This document shows, piece by piece, positions 12,815-23,816 of a stretch of 64,000 bases of DNA (position 1 is its first letter; every line of letters begins with the position of its first letter). This DNA is from Flectonema sp. DT1601. Its lineage: Eukaryota > Euglenozoa > Diplonemea > Diplonemida > Diplonemidae. The translations under genes were made by a program, and so were the position numbers. The notes below the pieces were generated by a model, which made no database searches, was not told where the DNA came from, and worked only from the letters and a program-made list of their open reading frames with translations. The DNA is taken from assembly GCA_964019425.1 (NCBI GenBank), contig OZ025840.1, positions 582,001 through 646,000 of the forward strand, written 5' to 3'.

Positions 12815-15198
12815 ATGGAAGTGGAGACGCTAATTTCAGCACCAAAAGACTCGGAAGTACTACCCCCGAGAGACAGTCGGCGAGCGAGTATCGGTGTTGA
12901 TGCGGAGGAAAGTAAATTTGTTAGTTTGAGAGAAGAAGATGCCAATGTGAACAACGCTGTTGATTTATTAAATGGATTAAAGAAAACAAATGTAAAAGAG
13001 AACAACAGCTTATACAAAGAACCTCTGCGTAAAACTGATATCAATAATGGACCACTCCTACGAGAGCTTGAAGTCAGAGAGATGGATTCTAATTTTCAAA
13101 AAGTTATAACACCAACTGGTGGAAGCAACGTCTTCACTGACATTAATGAATTTGAAGCCAATTCCAACTACGGGTTTTCAGGTAAAGATGACTATTCATT
13201 CGAACACGTGTTCGGTCCTCCCGCATCCCCCAGACCTGAAGTGTCAGATGATCTTATATTCGAGTACAACGTCCTCAAAAGAAAACTAATTGCTGAAACC
13301 ACAAAGAGTAGGGAGCTATGCGACAAGCTACACTTCATAGCAATGAAGGATAAACTAAAAGCTGAAAAACTTCAAAGTACGTGTCTAGCTCTGAGAGCAA
13401 AAACTAAACTACTCCAACAAAAGGAAGAAGAACTGAAGGAAATGGCAGCTCAAAAGAAGCAACTTCTTCGAAAAGTAAGCACAATGGAAGAACGACAGAT
13501 GCAATTAGAATTCGATAAATATAAACTCCAGAATCCAGTTTCGAGAACACCTGTGGCAGTTGAGGATGAAGAGGCAGCTCATGTCAGAGGAGTTGAAAAA
13601 GCAAAAATGCTTCTTGCTCACCAGCTATTTCGACAGCAAAGTGAGCGTCGTATTGAAGAACACAAAAAAGAAAACAATGGTCTGCGAAGAGACCTTCGTC
13701 GAAAATTACAGCTACTCGAAAACATGTGCATGTCTTACGAGGATGAAATGTGTGCCGATACTCTTCAATCTCTAGTGAAGACTTTACAGATAGGCAGATA
13801 CCAGAGTGAAAGAGAAGCAAGATCCTATATTGCCAGAGACCTTCGATTTAATGAAAGAGTTTCAATGAAGGCACCCGATGATGAACACGTTAAAGCTTTA
13901 ATACAGCGATCAGACTACTCATCTCTGTTTTCTCAATGCAAAAATGAATTTGGCAGCAGTGTTAGGGATATGAAGGAGCTTCTTGACAGGTCACTTCAGT
14001 CACTTTGGTTGTTATTTAATGAAAAGACTTCTCGGTTTTCAACAGGATCCTCAACGATCAATCAGAAACCATTTAGAAGAACTTTTGAAGATTTTTACAA
14101 AACAATTGAACAGGCGCTACTGAGATCGAAGGTATGTTGATGATGACCCTTAACTAGATTAGATGAAGTTTCTATCTTTTAATTATTTATATTCCATCCC
14201 ACAATCACCACAGCAAGTCGTCGCAGAATTCGCAAGAAAATCCAACGGCTTTGTAAAGGCGGTAATGGCAAGAGAGAAGGATGTATGTTTCATTCTTGAT
14301 TGTAAGTAATTTTGTATAATGTCAAACTCTACTTTCGTAAATAATACAAACCCAACAGGTATACGAAAAAATTAGAACAACTCGATTCAGTACCACAGAT
14401 CAAGAATGCAGTGTAGAAATACGACCAGCAACCCCTGAAGAGATGTACGAGTTACGCCATGATGTATCATTCTATCAAAGTAAACTAAGAGATAGAAGCC
14501 AAGAAATGTCTGAAAAACAACAAGAATGGGAGATGAGAGTATCAAAAGCTGAAAGCAATCTCGAATACCTGCATCTCCATATTATTAATTTACACAGATC
14601 GTTATTTAACACGTTACACTTAGTGTATAAACATAGATTTAGGTGGACTCCGAGATTGCCAGACCCATTGAGAGAGCTTCGGATTCCAGAGGCTACTATT
14701 CGTGAGAAGGCAATGGAAGTTCATTATAATCATCAGTTGGGATCTTTATTGCAAGCTGATAGGAATTACATGGAGACATTTGGACACTATATGATTTCAG
14801 ATGAATTTGGTGCCAACACAGTTGAAAAAAGAAGGCATTCGGTTGAAGAAGAAGAAATCCGACCTCCAAAAGCACCTTCAAACGTCCTTCCAGGAGCCCT
14901 CCCAGGAGGAGGTAACGCTCGTCGTAGATCCCAACCCGACATCTCTGATGACAATCTCCCTTCATTCGCTCAACCAATTGGTCATTTACGAGGTAGTCAG
15001 ATAGTCAAAAAGAGATTTCCAGTTGCATTTGAAGAACACAAGAGTGCCAGTGGTCCTGTATGTATTAAGAAACTCTAACTCTTTTATTAAAATGAATACA
15101 ACGCAATCCAACACAAGCAGATAACCATGCCTGGGATATCTGAGATGCGAAGGGCTGACAGTTGTAAGGTATTTCCATCTCGTCGTGAAGGATTCTAA
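12815..15198 (+). CDS. Coiled-coil protein of unknown function
   Basis: Four exons are inferred: 12815-14131, 14214-14282, 14359-15057 and 15121-15198, giving about 720 residues. Residues 1-150 are Ser/Glu-rich and disordered. Residues 150-320 are heptad-rich coiled coil (KLRAKTKLLQQKEEELKEM and similar). A folded helical stretch follows around SLWLLFNEKTSRF. A second coil comes after exon 3 starts, and the tail is basic and Pro-rich. I recognise no family; a cytoskeletal or basal-body role would fit a flagellate but is only a guess. The ATG at 12815 is the first in frame and follows a CAG by 14 nt. The last exon rests on splice consensus only; without it the frame ends at 15078. Confidence 0.85.
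14132..14213 (+). other. Intron 1 in coiled-coil gene
   Basis: 82 nt, donor GTATGT, acceptor CACCACAG, phase 0; keeps the frame open into QVVAEFARKSNGF. Confidence 0.82.
14283..14358 (+). other. Intron 2 in coiled-coil gene
   Basis: 76 nt, donor GTATGT, acceptor CCCAACAG, phase 0; joins MAREKD to VYEKIRTTRF. Confidence 0.85.
15058..15120 (+). other. Probable intron 3 in coiled-coil gene
   Basis: 63 nt, donor GTATGT, acceptor ACAAGCAG, phase 0. A TCTAAC element is a possible branch site. It opens a 25-codon last exon (ITMPGISEMRRADSCK and on). Not supported by homology. Confidence 0.6.
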
Positions 15199-15992
15199 GC
15201 TACAGCTTTCCTTTATCTCTTTCATCTGTTTCTCTCTTTTTTTTTTTTTAAAACACAAGTTCCGTTAATGTTATTATTCGACACAAAAAAGGTTTCTTAG
15301 GCAATTGAGGTGATGCCTTAACAGGTTTTTCATTTCCCCAACAATGCCAATTTTTTTCTTTCAGGATTTACAGGACTGGTGTCGTTTTTCTGATCCACTC
15401 GTTCTGTTCCCTAACTCCCTTCCCTCCTTTTTTTAAATTATTAATAAAGAACAAGAGCTAATATTTGAGTTTAATGGTGAACACCGAAAGGTATAACTGA
15501 CCATCGTGTCTAATTGTGACACAACAGATCTATTTGTGTTATTGATGTATTCATAGCAGTGAGATTTAGTTTGATTTTTTATTTATTTTTCGTTTTTTTT
15601 AATCTCTTTTTTTTTTTTTCCACTTCCCTGGGAACTAACTCCCAGGGGGGGTTTTGAGTCAGTTATCCCTTTTCACTTTAAATTGTTATCTTTTTTTTTT
15701 TTTTTTTTTTTTAAAATCATCAATCTGTCATTTTCTTAAGTCATTTACCCAAACCACACAATTAACATCTCTAATTGTTGTGTGTTCACAGTGTAGTGTG
15801 AAAAAAGAAAACAGCCCAACTAATTTACACGAGAAAAACTGTTTAGACGAGCTTTTTATGTATTTTATTATGAATGCAGAAAACTGTACTGAATCTCACA
15901 GGGGAAACAACATGATCTTTTGGTGTAGTTTATTCACATATTATATTTAGCTTGAGGTGTTTAATAATGTTAATAGTTCAGTTTAGTATAAA
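15199..15992. other. Intergenic, no gene seen
   Basis: 794 nt with T tracts (T20 near 15692) and a small GGGAACTAACTCCC inverted repeat near 15628. No coding frame with an ATG and normal composition. TTCAG and TTTAG acceptor-like sites lie 10-20 nt before the APC10 start. Confidence 0.65.
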
Positions 15993-16532
15993 ATGATGAA
16001 TCCGGAGGAGGGTTTTCAAAGAGGACCACCCGTAGGATTAGAAGCTGACGGTAGAGAAATTGGAAGATATGCAACATGGACTGTCAGTTCAGCAAAACAT
16101 GGAAATGGAGTACAGCAATTGAGAGATGGAGATGACGGAACATATTGGCAAAGCGATGGAGTACTTCCTCATGTTGTAGACATTCAGTGGAATTCTTCTA
16201 TTAGAATAACTGAAATAGGACTCTTGCTAGATCACTCAGCAGATGAAAGTTACACCCCTAAAAAATTAACAATAAAAGTTGGTCACACTCATCAAGACCT
16301 AGTTGATATAGGAACATATGAGTTAATAGAACCAGAGGGTTATCAATGGCTTTCTACTGTTACTAATGGTCACAACGTCACATCAGCTTCACTGGTTCAA
16401 ATTGTTATTAGCGAAAATCATCAGAACGGAAGAGACACTCATCTACGACAAATTAAGATAAACGGACCACCACTCAATACAACAAGTTCATTCGCAAGCA
16501 TAGAGTTATCTCAGCATGCCAACCTTCGATAG
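15993..16532 (+). CDS. APC10: Anaphase-promoting complex subunit 10 (DOC domain)
   Basis: Single exon of 179 residues, against 185 in human APC10. The whole protein is the DOC/APC10 beta-sandwich. Clear family motifs are GREIGRYATWTVSSAKHGNGV, QLRDGDDGTYWQSDG, PHVVDIQ, DESYTPKKL and the near-invariant NHQNGRDTHLRQIKI. APC10 pairs with the CDC20/CDH1 co-activators to bind D-box substrates and raises ubiquitination processivity of the APC/C in mitosis. The protein ends Asn-Leu-Arg, a close variant of the Ile-Arg tail that docks APC10 on APC3 in animals and yeast. Two adjacent ATGs begin the frame and I take the first. Confidence 0.97.
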   Translation: MMNPEEGFQRGPPVGLEADGREIGRYATWTVSSAKHGNGVQQLRDGDDGTYWQSDGVLPHVVDIQWNSSIRITEIGLLLDHSADESYTPKKLTIKVGHTHQDLVDIGTYELIEPEGYQWLSTVTNGHNVTSASLVQIVISENHQNGRDTHLRQIKINGPPLNTTSSFASIELSQHANLR

Positions 16533-16784
16533 AATTAAAAAATTCATAAGTAAACAATCCCAATATAGATTATTATTGCATTCCTAGATTGATTCACGTA
16601 AAACTATTAGTTTTTTTTTTTGCTTTTTTTTTTTTTTGCATCACAATAAGTTTTCCTCATCTCATTTAGGTGACAAAAAAGACAAAAAAACAAAAACAAA
16701 TAATAGCAGTTTTACACGGGATGTTTGAATAAAAGCACACATTTCTTCTACAACTTTTATTATTCTTTTTTTTGTTTCACAGAG

Positions 16785-18965
16785 ATGCCGTATTCAAACA
16801 CATGGACAACTAGCTACCCCCAACGAAGGAACTCAAGCTATTCACCAGAAGTAAAAAGTAGCTTAGATGTAATTAACAGATATATAAAAGGAGAAAGACT
16901 TGTAGAAGAGGTAGATCCCACATCAGCGTGGAGTGTACGGTCAGGAATTGATAAAAACAGAGCGATGTCAGTACAGCAAGATAGACTGCTTACTTCGGGT
17001 ATAAGTGAACAATTAAACAACATACCATCATTAGGAAAGGGAAACAATCCAGCTAACGGTAATTGGACTGCAAGAAAGCTCGACATGCCATCACCGTCGT
17101 TAAGCAATCCAAATGTTGTGGATCCAAATGCGTCGTTTAGATCGTTGTCACCACCGAGAACTGGAATATCAGGACAGCCGTATCCGTTAATTAATAATGA
17201 AAGGATGAGACAACATGAGGATTTGTTTTATCATCAAAGAGCTGTTGTTGAGCAGTCGTCTTCTGTTCAACCAGTTCAGACATCTCAAATTGATAATAAA
17301 TACCATTTAACTCTTGTTGATGTTGTTGACTTTCTCAGATGGCACTATTCTAGTGATCCAGCTGCTGAAGAATCACAGCTATCTGTCGGAAATGGAATCT
17401 CAACTCTTTCTGAAGAAGACATTAGTTCTCTAACTGCTTGTCTCACTGAGGAGTTGATTCAAATGAAAAGATCCTCCCTAGTTGATGCTTCGCAGCCGAA
17501 ATTACAACAACAGGCAAGTTCATTCATTCCAACTCCGGGATTGACAGCAGCATCAAGTTACATCAGTGATGATGAATTTAATAAGTCAGCAATCATAACC
17601 AGAACTGATACAGTCCAGAGAACAGTTGAAAGACTTCCAGATAGGAAACAGTCGAGTAGTTCTATTGGAGTTCAGGCAACCCCACCAGTGATACCAGTAG
17701 TGAAGAATCCACAGACAGTTCCAGAGTTGAGGAAACTATATGAGGCTGACGGTGTTAGTGATGAAGGTGGTAATAAACAAAATAAAGAACTTGTTGCTGC
17801 ATCAGGTATCGACCCTGCTGTTGTGATTGCGAATAAAACTGAGGCACCAAAAACTGAGGCGCCCAAAACTGAGGCACCTAATAAAGAAACTTCTTCCGAA
17901 GACACTGAACTTGATGCAGATTGGTCCAGCAGTGAACCTGAAGTGTCGCCATCGGTCTTTCCTGCAAAGGGACAAGTGCATCCTCCTAGTACGATAAGAA
18001 GTCGAAGCCGTAGCTTAAGTGTTGGTCATAAGGCTGCTGTTGCTGCTCCTCCTGCAGTTGGTTTCAGAACACCATCACCGCGTACTACAACTCCAGCACC
18101 ACCACTTACAGTAGACACAAAGCATCGATTGACAGGTAGAAAAGTGCCTCCAACAGGCATAGCCAAAACACCACTTCCAAGTCCTATGGCTGTTCCACCA
18201 GAGCTTCGACCGGATTCACACCCCGCAAAAATAACAACGCCTTCGGGGAATACTCAACCAACTTCACTTCCTGTAGCTCCTCCTGTAGCCCCACCGATTG
18301 TTATAGCTACACCAATTGTTGGCCCTCCACCAGAAGCTGTGAGTAGGGTATGTAGTAATATTTATCTGAAAACCGTAACTGAGGGTCTGTGGGTGCATTG
18401 ATGTGACAGGAAAAAAATAAAATAAAATAGGAACTCGCATCCCTCTTTCAAATGCTTCAGCCACTCGACGTAACGAAGTTTCACGCTAAGGCTAGCTTAC
18501 GGAGATTAGGAAGAGGTAAGAGGTGGTTGGTATGTGTTCATAATGTTTTTATATTTTTTGCTATTTTATTGTCAGAAGGAAACCTTGGAAAGGAAAAAAA
18601 AAAAAAAAAAAAAACCACAGAAAGTAGAACAGGCAAACCAACCTGTGTTACTCATCTCAAAGAAGGCTAGGTTTGAATTAACTGACACACATAGATGGAA
18701 ACTATCTGCTCTCAGACAAGTAACTAGAGGCGGTGTTGGGGCGTCTTGGAATGCCCATCGGAGTAGCGACGGACAATATTTAAAGGGGGTTACTTCAGAG
18801 GAATACTTGTCACCTGAGAACTGTTTCTCTCTTTTATTTGGATTACCAAACGCTTCAAAGCAATTCAACTTCTACTGCGGATCAAAAGACAAACTTCACA
18901 CGTGGTCTCGATACTTCGAACTTATTGCTCTTCAAAATGAAAGGGCCAGATTATTATCTAGGTAG
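16785..18965 (+). CDS. Disordered Pro/Ser-rich protein with C-terminal PH-like domain
   Basis: Three exons are inferred (16785-18347, 18431-18529, 18576-18965), about 683 residues. Residues 1-500 are Ser/Pro/Thr-rich and probably disordered, with one helical segment near YHLTLVDVVDFLRWHYSS and three tandem copies of KTEAP around 17836-17880. Exons 2 and 3 encode a basic stretch and then alternating strands ending in a Trp-bearing helix (KDKLHTWSRYFELIALQ), the pattern of a PH domain. That would suggest binding to phospholipid or protein at membranes, but the match is by pattern only. ATG 16785 is used because the longer frame starts with TTG; it lies two bases after a T-rich tract ending in CACAG, a strong acceptor-like site. 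Confidence 0.78.
18348..18430 (+). other. Intron 1 in PH-like gene
   Basis: 83 nt, donor GTATGT, acceptor AAAATAG, phase 0; a CGTAAC element is a possible branch site. An alternative acceptor GACAG lies 20 nt upstream. Confidence 0.75.
18530..18575 (+). other. Intron 2 in PH-like gene
   Basis: 46 nt, donor GTATGT, acceptor TTGTCAG, phase 0. Very short, and unlike most introns here its 3' end is T-rich. The exon after it contains an A21 tract encoding a Lys run. Confidence 0.7.
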
Positions 18966-19286
18966 GCATATCGTTTAGGATTTTGATGGTCTTTTTTCAT
19001 TTCTCTTTTCCCCCCTTTCTCCTGTTATTCTAGATTAGAAAAAAAAAATTGTATTTTTCCTCAAAAACTCCCTCTCCCTTTTCCCTTTTATTGTCAACAT
19101 AAACCTGTACCTTATTATTGTGTTCTGTATTGATGTAGTTGTGTTTAGTGATTGTTTTTCCCTCTTCTGAAAACAGGTTCAAAAAAGATACTATAATAGA
19201 GAGAGTCATCATGCGTGTGTTTGTTGTTTCATTTGTAGAGTTAACATCAAATAAAAAAAACAATACTGCAGTTCTATTTACACATT
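18966..19286. other. Intergenic, no gene seen
   Basis: 321 nt, T- and C-rich in its first half; TTTCATTTGTAG at about 19228-19239 is an acceptor-like site before the next gene. Confidence 0.6.
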
Positions 19287-20078
19287 ATGGGTAGATTGTT
19301 ACACTTTAAATACGCTGAAGAAACTAATTCTGTCACTGAATCTGATAAAGTTTCTGAGGAAGAATTACCACCTCCACCACCACCATGGGTATTCTGGACT
19401 GTATTTATATCGGTCTTGATGCCTGAATTAGCAACAATAATGATTTGTATTAGTTGTTTGTATGTTGTGTGTGTTGTGGTTGGAGAATCTCTTCCACAGA
19501 ATAGGGTTGACTTTAATGATAAAAATCAACAACAGTTTGAGACGTCTCAGACAGCACCTGCTGCTGCTGTATTTGAGGAGGAAGAATCCTTCGCACAGGC
19601 TGCTGAGATTAGTAAAGTCACTGAAATCAATAAAACTGGTACTGATTTCAGGTCAACCTATAATGAGAATAGTGTTTATGTTGTTAATAAAAGGAGGAGG
19701 TCTAGCATCACCAAACCACAACCTCAAAAAGAATTATCAGAAAAATCACATCACGGCTCTTGGAAGGGAGCTGGCAGTGCTGTTGGCGCCACCATAAGAA
19801 TTGACCTTACTGTGAAAAGTGATATTTTGAGTGTTGTTGTTTACAGCTTTTCAACTTTTACAGTGTCAAATGTTCCTTTCACATACAACAACAACACTGG
19901 AGTCATATGTTGTTCTTCAAAACTGATGGAAGGATTGCAGGGTACGGTAGTTGATACGGTTTCGCTTACTTATAACAAATCAACAGACACTATTGATATG
20001 GATATTGCAATAGCAGTTCCTCTTCCTTTTACTACACTCAAGAAGGTTGTAAGTGCAATCTGTCGAAGGATTGATTGA
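19287..20078 (+). CDS. Orphan single-pass membrane protein
   Basis: One exon of 263 residues, not recognised. Residues 1-32 are acidic and end in a run of six prolines. Residues 33-65 form one long hydrophobic segment (FWTVFISVLMPELATIMI and on) likely to cross the membrane. Residues 66-170 are polar, with a basic RRRSS patch. Residues 170-263 look like a folded beta-rich domain (repeated strands such as TIRIDLTVKSDILSVVVYSF). The composition is normal for genes in this window and the frame is long, so it is probably real. The function is unknown. Confidence 0.72.
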   Translation: MGRLLHFKYAEETNSVTESDKVSEEELPPPPPPWVFWTVFISVLMPELATIMICISCLYVVCVVVGESLPQNRVDFNDKNQQQFETSQTAPAAAVFEEEESFAQAAEISKVTEINKTGTDFRSTYNENSVYVVNKRRRSSITKPQPQKELSEKSHHGSWKGAGSAVGATIRIDLTVKSDILSVVVYSFSTFTVSNVPFTYNNNTGVICCSSKLMEGLQGTVVDTVSLTYNKSTDTIDMDIAIAVPLPFTTLKKVVSAICRRID

Positions 20079-20281
20079 CCGCAGTTGTTTTATTTTTCTT
20101 CGTTCTTTCATTCCCTTTTTTTCTTTTTGGGATTCTTTTATACAACGGTGTTACCATAACTCTCTTTCAAATGACCAAATCAGAACAATGAAAGGATCGA
20201 CAGATTGAGAGCTCTTTTGTGGTATATGATTGAAAAAAATTATTTTTTTTTATTTATAATTTCAAGGTAACCATTTCCAAC

Positions 20282-22870
20282 ATGGATAAACTAATTGAGG
20301 CCGCTAATCTTGACGACCTCCTAAGAGAAATTGAAACGACACCTGCAATTGCAGCACCAGAGCCAACAATAGAAATCACAAAAACAGCAAAAACAACAGG
20401 GATTAATTCAACATCATTCTCGACATATGGTAAAGTTAGAGGTGCTTGTGCAGACATGAAGGAGGACGTGACGATTAATGATGAGGAGTGTACGTTGTTG
20501 AAATCGGGTTTGAATGTACCGAAGAGAGTCCTTCCTCGTAGTCTCGAGCCGTTGGGAAGACCTGACGCGTTTACAAGTGATAACCCAACGCCGTGGGATA
20601 CTACGCGATTAGAAACACTTCCGGGATTGAAAAAAACACCTCAAACGTCACCCAGTAAAGCAGATGAATCGATGAAAACCGCAGCTGCCAACAGGCAGTC
20701 GATAACACCAAAAACAGAAGTGACGATCCGATGTATCAGAGTAGGTAAACAATCGAGTGTGGTACCTATGCCTCGTTGGGGTCATTGTACTGGTTTCATA
20801 CCCAGTACTAATTCCCTTTTAATATTTGGTGGAATGCGTCATGGATCAACGTGGGAAGCATCTAACGATATGCACGAGTTCAGCTTAGACACTCAAGGAT
20901 GGGAACCATCATTCTATGCGAAGGGATCTCCTCCAAGTGCGAGATACTCTGCAGCAGGAGCAGCAGTTTCAGATTCTTTTTTTGTCATAGGAGGGCTATG
21001 TACTACTGGGGCTCTCTACTCTGATATCCACGAATACAATTGCGACACACAAGAATGGTTTTCTCATGATACATCAAAAGCGACTAAGTTCACTGCAAGG
21101 GGTGAACACAGCGCTACAATTTGGAATAAAAAAATTATAATTTTCGGTGGAAGAATTTCGAAAGATGCGAAAACAAAAAAAGAAACTGATGAACCAAGAA
21201 AGAGAATTGCCTATGAGAATGACTTGTGGATTTTTGATACAAAAAGTAAGAAACTTAAACAAATACATCCAACTAATAATAATCCTATTCCAGCACGCAG
21301 ATCTGGTCACAGCAGTTGTGTTGTAAATGATATTTTATATATTCACGGTGGATTAAACATGTCTCAGGATTTTAGTGATTTATGGTCTATCAGTTTATCA
21401 GATTCAAACCTAACTTGGATACAGATACATGTACCTGTTGAATCACTCCCAAGGAATGGTCACTTAATGATTTCGATATCGTCTCATTTATTTTTATACG
21501 GAGGAATCCGAGAACCGAATTCCAGCAGCGGCTTAATAGAATTTATCGATCCAACGGCAGTTGAACCTCATTGGGTTTGTTGTGGTCATTCTGGTGCATT
21601 GGCGACAGCTTTCACATCATATCAAGGTTCTGGTTGTCTTAAAAATGGTGTTTTATACACTTTTGGTGGAAGAGTACTCCCAGGAAACACAGCCTCAGCT
21701 GACGTTCTGTCGATGCTGCTGTGCACTGATATTTTGATTGATAAATTCACCGTGAAGAATGGGATGCTTAGATCTTTTAAAAAAATTCAAATATTATCAC
21801 CTCAACCGTGGAACACTATTCGCTTAACAGTTGGTGGGTCAGGTAGAATCTTACACAAATCTTTGATACAAGATTGTTATCCAAACTTCTGGGACCATTT
21901 AAAGCAACTGCTTGATGGTGATTGCTGTATTCTCGATGGAAATAAAAGAAGAAAGGGAATACCTTGCATCTCATCGTCTGATATTTTACATCAGCTTTGT
22001 ATTTTTTTATATTCAGGTCATTTTGACGAGGTGTATCTTCAAGAAATGCAAACGGTCGCGGTGGAGTTGAAATTAGAATCGTTGGGTGACTATATTTCAG
22101 CTGCCCACACGTCGCGAGTCTCAGTGGGAATCGGGAGAAAGGTTCCGATGATGGCATCGTGTTCTCCGAAAGGTTTAAAACAATTAAAAAATCCAACAAT
22201 CACATCACTCTATTCCGATAGAATGTATACCTTACGAACTCAAGGATCACATCACGATGTTTACATTCGAAATGACGTAGCTGATTCTCAGGTAGTTAAA
22301 TGTCACAGTGCTGTCCTGGCTGCTGCAAGTCCCATTCTCAGAAAGGTTTTCCGAACAGTTGGTAAAGGCAAAACTACTTTGAATGGTATTAAGGTTCAGC
22401 TCCTAAGTACGGAACTTATGGAAATTACTGTTGCTGATCTTTCATCAAATGCAATTGAAGCGGCTGTGATTTTTATGTATGAAGGAAACTGTGCTGTCGA
22501 TTTAAACAACGCTGCGGGGGTGATGCAAGCTGCAAGTCTATTTAAATTACCGTTGTTAATAGCAACGTGTGAGAAAGAAATTTGGTCTCAAATGTCTGGT
22601 GAGACACCTGATCAGATTTGTTCATTATTGGCAACTGCGGAAAGATACACCGCGCATCAGTTACGTGAGAAGTGTATGGCGACATTGGCGGGGTTGGCAC
22701 CAGAACAGATTAGCGAATTGAATACTTTTGGTCAACTACCTGAGCAATTACAAAAGGAATTGCTATTACAGTCAAACGAATCTCGATTCTCAGTCACCAA
22801 TCGAACTCAGCAATCACAAGCTTCTTATCAACAGCGACACGATGCTGCCCATAGTAGAGGATTTTTGTGA
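20282..22870 (+). CDS. Kelch-repeat protein with two BTB domains (LZTR1-like)
   Basis: One exon of 862 residues. Residues 1-150 are disordered. From about 160 to 485 there are roughly six kelch blades, with the hallmark GG pairs and Trp (PRWGHCTGFI, LLIFGGM, ARYSAAGAAV, FFVIGGL, KIIIFGGR, LYIHGGL). A first BTB-like domain lies near 505-610 and a second near 655-760 (VKCHSAVLAAASPILRKVF), followed by a short BACK-like helical region. This order and length match animal LZTR1 (840 residues), a CUL3 adaptor that targets RAS-family GTPases for ubiquitination. By analogy it is a CUL3 ligase substrate receptor; orthology is not proven because kelch-BTB proteins recombine often. Confidence 0.88.
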   Translation: MDKLIEAANLDDLLREIETTPAIAAPEPTIEITKTAKTTGINSTSFSTYGKVRGACADMKEDVTINDEECTLLKSGLNVPKRVLPRSLEPLGRPDAFTSDNPTPWDTTRLETLPGLKKTPQTSPSKADESMKTAAANRQSITPKTEVTIRCIRVGKQSSVVPMPRWGHCTGFIPSTNSLLIFGGMRHGSTWEASNDMHEFSLDTQGWEPSFYAKGSPPSARYSAAGAAVSDSFFVIGGLCTTGALYSDIHEYNCDTQEWFSHDTSKATKFTARGEHSATIWNKKIIIFGGRISKDAKTKKETDEPRKRIAYENDLWIFDTKSKKLKQIHPTNNNPIPARRSGHSSCVVNDILYIHGGLNMSQDFSDLWSISLSDSNLTWIQIHVPVESLPRNGHLMISISSHLFLYGGIREPNSSSGLIEFIDPTAVEPHWVCCGHSGALATAFTSYQGSGCLKNGVLYTFGGRVLPGNTASADVLSMLLCTDILIDKFTVKNGMLRSFKKIQILSPQPWNTIRLTVGGSGRILHKSLIQDCYPNFWDHLKQLLDGDCCILDGNKRRKGIPCISSSDILHQLCIFLYSGHFDEVYLQEMQTVAVELKLESLGDYISAAHTSRVSVGIGRKVPMMASCSPKGLKQLKNPTITSLYSDRMYTLRTQGSHHDVYIRNDVADSQVVKCHSAVLAAASPILRKVFRTVGKGKTTLNGIKVQLLSTELMEITVADLSSNAIEAAVIFMYEGNCAVDLNNAAGVMQAASLFKLPLLIATCEKEIWSQMSGETPDQICSLLATAERYTAHQLREKCMATLAGLAPEQISELNTFGQLPEQLQKELLLQSNESRFSVTNRTQQSQASYQQRHDAAHSRGFL

Positions 22871-23816
22871 TTGGGTCGTTTTTTTTCTTTTTTCTTCTTT
22901 TTATAGATTAGTTCTGTTTTTTTCGTTCTCTATTTTATTCGGTATAAAATTACCTTCAAAAAAAAAAAAAAGGCATAGTTACATTGCCATCCATATATAT
23001 TTTTTTTTTCTTCTTCCGTTTTCATTCTTCTTTTCGTTTGTTAAGGTAAAAGTATTGTGACAAAAATCACAAGGTAGTTGTTTTTATAGGGTCAGATATT
23101 GCGGAAGTTTTTTCTTTTTCTTTCTCTTTCTCTTCTCTCATAGAATCATTTTTTTGGAAGTTTCCTTATTGTATTATTTTTTATCTCATCAGAAAAGAGG
23201 GAGAGCTCAACGAAGTGTTTTGACAGGTCGTTGAAAGCTAGTTTTTTTGTTGATAGATGTGATGTAACTATATTCTTAAAACCCCCCCCCTTTTTTTGAA
23301 AAAGACAAAAAAAAAAAAAAAAAAATACTGGCCAAAATAATTCTGCTGTTTTATCTTACAGCTTTAATTTCTTTTTTGGGTTATGACCCAAAATACACCG
23401 AACCTGTGTGGCCGTGGTCCGCATAGCTCGGTATAGGAATGGGTAGAAACACTTGTTTCCCTCGGAATGCACCCAACGAGAGTCAATGATTATGGAATAC
23501 CCCTGCAGCCTTACCTTATTTTATTAATTCCCTTTGGTTGAGAAACTAACCAATCTTATCCAATCAGTGTATTTTGGGACGCTGCCCATATTTTTCGCCC
23601 CCCCCTTTTTTTTTTCCCTTTCCGTCTTCAACAAACAAACAAACAAACAAACAAAAAAAGAAAAAAAATTAACAGAAAAGAGAAAAAAATAATATTCGAG
23701 AGGCACGTTATTTTTAACAAGTTTTTTTTTTTCCTTCTTCTTCCACTGGATTAGAGAGTTGATGTGAAATAAGTAATTACTCTTAATAATAACTCACCAC
23801 TCCCTCAGAAAGTAAA
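22871..23816. other. Intergenic, no gene seen
   Basis: 946 nt of T and A tracts, with a (CAAA)6 microsatellite at about 23630-23653. A less repetitive island at 23340-23580 is bracketed by a 12-bp inverted repeat (23387-23398 and 23567-23578). A pyrimidine-rich CTCCCTCAG at 23800-23808 lies 8 nt before the next ATG. Confidence 0.65.

Noticed and set aside
23387-23578. 12-bp inverted repeat enclosing a mixed-sequence island, possible structured RNA
   Set aside because: About one such pair is expected by chance at this spacing, and the inner stems are short.
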